Positions 61,368 to 64,000 of a stretch of DNA of 64,000 bases are shown here, in pieces. The DNA is from DASRWI01 sp035654655 (lineage in GTDB: Bacteria; Bacteroidota; Ignavibacteria; Ignavibacteriales; Ignavibacteriaceae), in assembly GCA_035654655.1 (NCBI GenBank), contig DASRWI010000038.1, positions 1 through 64,000 of the forward strand, read 5' to 3'. Positions within the stretch are counted from its first letter, which is position 1, and each line of letters starts with the position of its first letter. The notes beneath the pieces are model-generated. The model saw only the letters and a program-made list of their open reading frames with translations. It had not been told where the DNA came from and ran no database searches. The position numbers and the translations under genes were made by a program.

Positions 61368-64000
61368 TTATTCTAAATTCAGTTCAGGTACTCTCCCTGG
61401 TGTCCATGGGGCGTTATACTTTTCTAAGTCTGATTCCAATGGTTTTATTTCATCATTGTACATTCTCTTTAACTGATCAAGTACAGGTGCTATTTCTGAA
61501 GATAATACTTCATAAGCTACTTTTTCGTTTTCTGTTATAGCTGATGTTGACCTGTAATGAGTGTATAGCAGTATATTTAATCTTTCCAGGAAAGTTACAT
61601 TTGATGGTTCGTTTTCTTCTGCACTTGGCTTAGCTGATTTACGTTCGAACTTCAATAATATATTTTGTAAATCATTATTAATTTTTTCAGCTTTAATCAA
61701 CAATTCAAATGGAGCTTCAGGAGTATTGGCTAATGTTTGTTTTATTACTACCATCTTGTTAATTAATTCATTTAAATACTTATCTGTACCTCTGATTACT
61801 CTTTCAAGTTTTCCTGCTTTCTTCTGGAATGTTACCAATGCAGCAACATCATCAGCAGGTAATGTTGAGTTCTTTAATGGCACTACATTAAAGTCTACTG
61901 CTTCTGCAAGGTCCTTTATTCCATCTCTTGTAACTAATGACATTTTTACTTTGTATTTACCTGGCATTACTAATGTACTTCCGTTAGATGGACTTACAGG
62001 ATTAAACTCTTTCGCATCTATTGGACTATATGATTGGTATCTTAAATCCCATACCACTCTGTTAATACCTTTATCCGAAGATTTGGTAATCTTTCTTACT
62101 ATAGTTCCTGATTCATCCATAACTGTAAAGACTAAGTAAGGATTTAATTCAGCTTTTTCTTTTAATAAGTCAGCATCTGTAGGTTGTGGAACTTGTTTTC
62201 CATCTTTAAATAAATCTTTTTCTTTTTCTTGTCTAGATTGTTTTAATGTTTTAGGAACTTCTTTTAGGTAATAAGTAAACACCGCACCAAAATCTGGATT
62301 AGGAGCTTTGAAGTAATTTGCTCCCTGTCCATATCTTCCCATAGATGGAATATATGTTAGAGCATCTTTTACAGGAAGTAATGCAGCTTCTTTATCAGTA
62401 AATTCTTTATTAATGTTTCTCAAAGGAGAGTAGTTATCAAGAATGTAGAAACCTCTTCCGAAGGTTGCAATTACTAAATCATTTTCTCTTTTTTGAATTG
62501 CAATATCTCTTACAGATATTGTCGGTAAACCAGAGCCAAGTTTATACCAATTTTTTCCTGCGTTGGTTGTAAAGTAAATTCCAAATTCAGTTCCCGCAAA
62601 AAGAAGGTCTGGATTTACAAAATCCTGCTCAATTGAATGAACAGTTCCATTCACTGGTAGATTATTAGCTATTGATGTCCAGCTTTTTCCTTTATCTTTA
62701 CTAATAAAAATATAAGGTTTGAAGTCATCTCTCTTAGTGTTATCAAATGCTGCGTATACTATATTCGCATCAAACTTTGAAGGAAGAATATCTGCAACAA
62801 AAGTATATTCAGGAACTCCAGGGAATTCATTAATTTTTGTCCAGTTCTTTCCATCTTCAGTGACTTGAATAAGTCCGTCATCAGTACCTGCATATAGTAA
62901 ATTTTCTTTTATTGGAGATTCAGCAAGTGAAACAACCAATCCCCATAATGAAGTTGACATATCTTTTGCAACTGCATCTATGCTCCAGAATTTTCCCATT
63001 ACAGGAAAACTATTTCTATCTGTTCCTGTACTTAAATCAGGACTAATCACCTGCCAGCTATTACCTCTGTCATCACTTCTAAAAACTTTATTAGCTGCAC
63101 AATATAATCTCGTATTGCTATGAGAACTTATAAACAAAGGAGTATCCCAATACCATTTATAAGTTAACTCACCTTTCTTTGGTTCAGGTCTTATGTCGAC
63201 TGTTTCACCACTAAGCTTATCGTATCTAACCATTCCGCCATATTGAGATTCAGCATAAACGATGTTTGGATTACCAGGGTCAACGGCACTCCAGAAACCA
63301 TCACCTCCATTTGTTAAAATCCAATCGCTATTAACAATTCCATCTGAACTTAGTGTTTGAGATGGTCCACCCATACTATTATTATCTTGAGTTCCTCCCC
63401 AGATATAATAAAATGGAGATGCATTATCTACAAACACTCTATAAAATTGAGTAACAGGCAAATTTTCTTTAAAGTCGTATGTGACTCCGCCATCATAAGT
63501 TTCATAAACTCCACCATCTCCGCCAATCATAAAATGCTGAGTATAATTTGGGTCAATCCACATTGCATGGTCATCAACGTGTCTGTCTTTTAATCCTAAT
63601 GGGGTCCAGGTTTTGCCGCCATCAACAGTAACGTGACTTACTGTTTCAGTAGAATAAATTTTATTTACATCTTTAGGATCGCAATAAATTTCATTATAAT
63701 ATTGTCCCTGAGCAGAATGGTCGCTCATCTTTTCCCAGGATGAACCTCTATTAGTGCTTCTGAAAAATCCACTTTGATTTTCCGCAGCTTCTACAATAAG
63801 ATAAAGTACATCAGGATTAACAGGAGAAATATCCAATCCCATTCCGCCGATGTTTGCTGAAGGAAGACCTGTCATAATAGTATCCCAGCTTGTACCACCA
63901 TCAAAAGAACGGAAGAATTTAGATTCAGGTCCGCCCCCAATTTTTGAAAAATCGTGACGTCTTCTTTGCTCTGAAGTTGCATAAAGATAATCAGGATTGC
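61368..64000 (-). CDS. sortilin/BNR-repeat beta-propeller protein, N-terminus beyond window
   Basis: A large secreted or periplasmic protein. The frame runs open from the right window edge; the in-frame ATG at 63875 is internal, as ...SFDGGTSWDTIM precedes it. The visible ~877 residues start with VPS10/BNR-type propeller blades carrying Asp-box repeats: SFDGGTSW, STNRGSSWEKM, TVDGGKTWTP, SDDRGNSWQVI, SKDKGKSWTSI and TTNAGKNWYKL. After ~residue 500 from 63875 comes a fibronectin-like region (DESGTIVRKITKSSDKGIN...VVWDLRY) and an alpha-helical end. Such glycosidase-like 'BNR' proteins are common in this group; no catalytic site is evident and function is unknown. Partial at the N-terminus. Confidence 0.88.
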   Translation of the reverse strand, partial: NPDYLYATSEQRRRHDFSKIGGGPESKFFRSFDGGTSWDTIMTGLPSANIGGMGLDISPVNPDVLYLIVEAAENQSGFFRSTNRGSSWEKMSDHSAQGQYYNEIYCDPKDVNKIYSTETVSHVTVDGGKTWTPLGLKDRHVDDHAMWIDPNYTQHFMIGGDGGVYETYDGGVTYDFKENLPVTQFYRVFVDNASPFYYIWGGTQDNNSMGGPSQTLSSDGIVNSDWILTNGGDGFWSAVDPGNPNIVYAESQYGGMVRYDKLSGETVDIRPEPKKGELTYKWYWDTPLFISSHSNTRLYCAANKVFRSDDRGNSWQVISPDLSTGTDRNSFPVMGKFWSIDAVAKDMSTSLWGLVVSLAESPIKENLLYAGTDDGLIQVTEDGKNWTKINEFPGVPEYTFVADILPSKFDANIVYAAFDNTKRDDFKPYIFISKDKGKSWTSIANNLPVNGTVHSIEQDFVNPDLLFAGTEFGIYFTTNAGKNWYKLGSGLPTISVRDIAIQKRENDLVIATFGRGFYILDNYSPLRNINKEFTDKEAALLPVKDALTYIPSMGRYGQGANYFKAPNPDFGAVFTYYLKEVPKTLKQSRQEKEKDLFKDGKQVPQPTDADLLKEKAELNPYLVFTVMDESGTIVRKITKSSDKGINRVVWDLRYQSYSPIDAKEFNPVSPSNGSTLVMPGKYKVKMSLVTRDGIKDLAEAVDFNVVPLKNSTLPADDVAALVTFQKKAGKLERVIRGTDKYLNELINKMVVIKQTLANTPEAPFELLIKAEKINNDLQNILLKFERKSAKPSAEENEPSNVTFLERLNILLYTHYRSTSAITENEKVAYEVLSSEIAPVLDQLKRMYNDEIKPLESDLEKYNAPWTPGRVPELNLE

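Noticed and set aside
61561..62139. A 192-codon plus-strand frame
   Set aside because: Shadow of the BNR-propeller gene on the other strand; no start context, Ser/Leu-rich nonsense composition.

Overview
The window is AT-rich, densely coded bacterial DNA with no rRNA, tRNA, CRISPR array, insertion sequence or phage gene that I can recognise. Four secreted proteins end in the ~80-residue QNYPNPFNPST...KKM(I/V/M)L(I/L)K domain. This is a type IX secretion (T9SS) sorting signal typical of the Bacteroidetes/Chlorobi/Ignavibacteriae group. With the low GC, AGGAG-like ribosome sites, frequent TTG/GTG starts and the multiheme cytochromes, an Ignavibacteria-like organism (relative of Ignavibacterium/Melioribacter) is the best guess. 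That placement is an inference, not a database result.

Layout. 1-5000: the 5' part of a SulP anion permease on the minus strand, two T9SS-sorted secreted proteins (one a kelch propeller) and a small membrane protein. 5281-10995: a multiheme cytochrome island of five plus-strand genes encoding a 9-heme cytochrome with a T9SS tail, a 4-heme c554-type cytochrome, an outer-membrane beta-barrel, a 14-heme cytochrome and a 7-heme lipoprotein cytochrome (34 heme-binding motifs in all). It looks like a porin-cytochrome conduit for extracellular electron transfer and is the most interesting system here. 11042-19821: a seven-gene minus-strand surface polysaccharide operon (glycosyltransferase, Wzz-like, Wzy-like, Wzx flippase, WecB, two glycosyltransferases). 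20158-26292: small unknown genes, a possible structured RNA, DUF3098 protein, DprA, two lipoproteins and UvrA. 26497-30582: TolC, MacB-type permease and MacA-type adaptor of an efflux system. 30774-42154: Nudix hydrolase, a very acidic protein, HldD, MetH, AI-2E family transporter, FAD/Rieske oxidoreductase, small OM protein and MalQ. 42542-47631: hemerythrin, TPR protein with a lipoprotein partner, Uup-type ABC-F protein, lipoprotein. 48130-54522: a giant beta-helix T9SS protein. 54580-64000: membrane phosphoesterase, lipoprotein-type MsrA, uracil/xanthine permease, DUF2459 protein, prolyl oligopeptidase, and a BNR-propeller protein cut by the right edge.

A second theme is the intergenic DNA: at least five families of short palindromic (REP-like) repeats sit just after stop codons (23398, 26293-26496, 36596, 42155-42425, 56940-57016, 61234). 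Clean rho-independent terminators close many genes. The cell surface links many genes: T9SS substrates, cytochrome conduit, polysaccharide, efflux and beta-barrel proteins.
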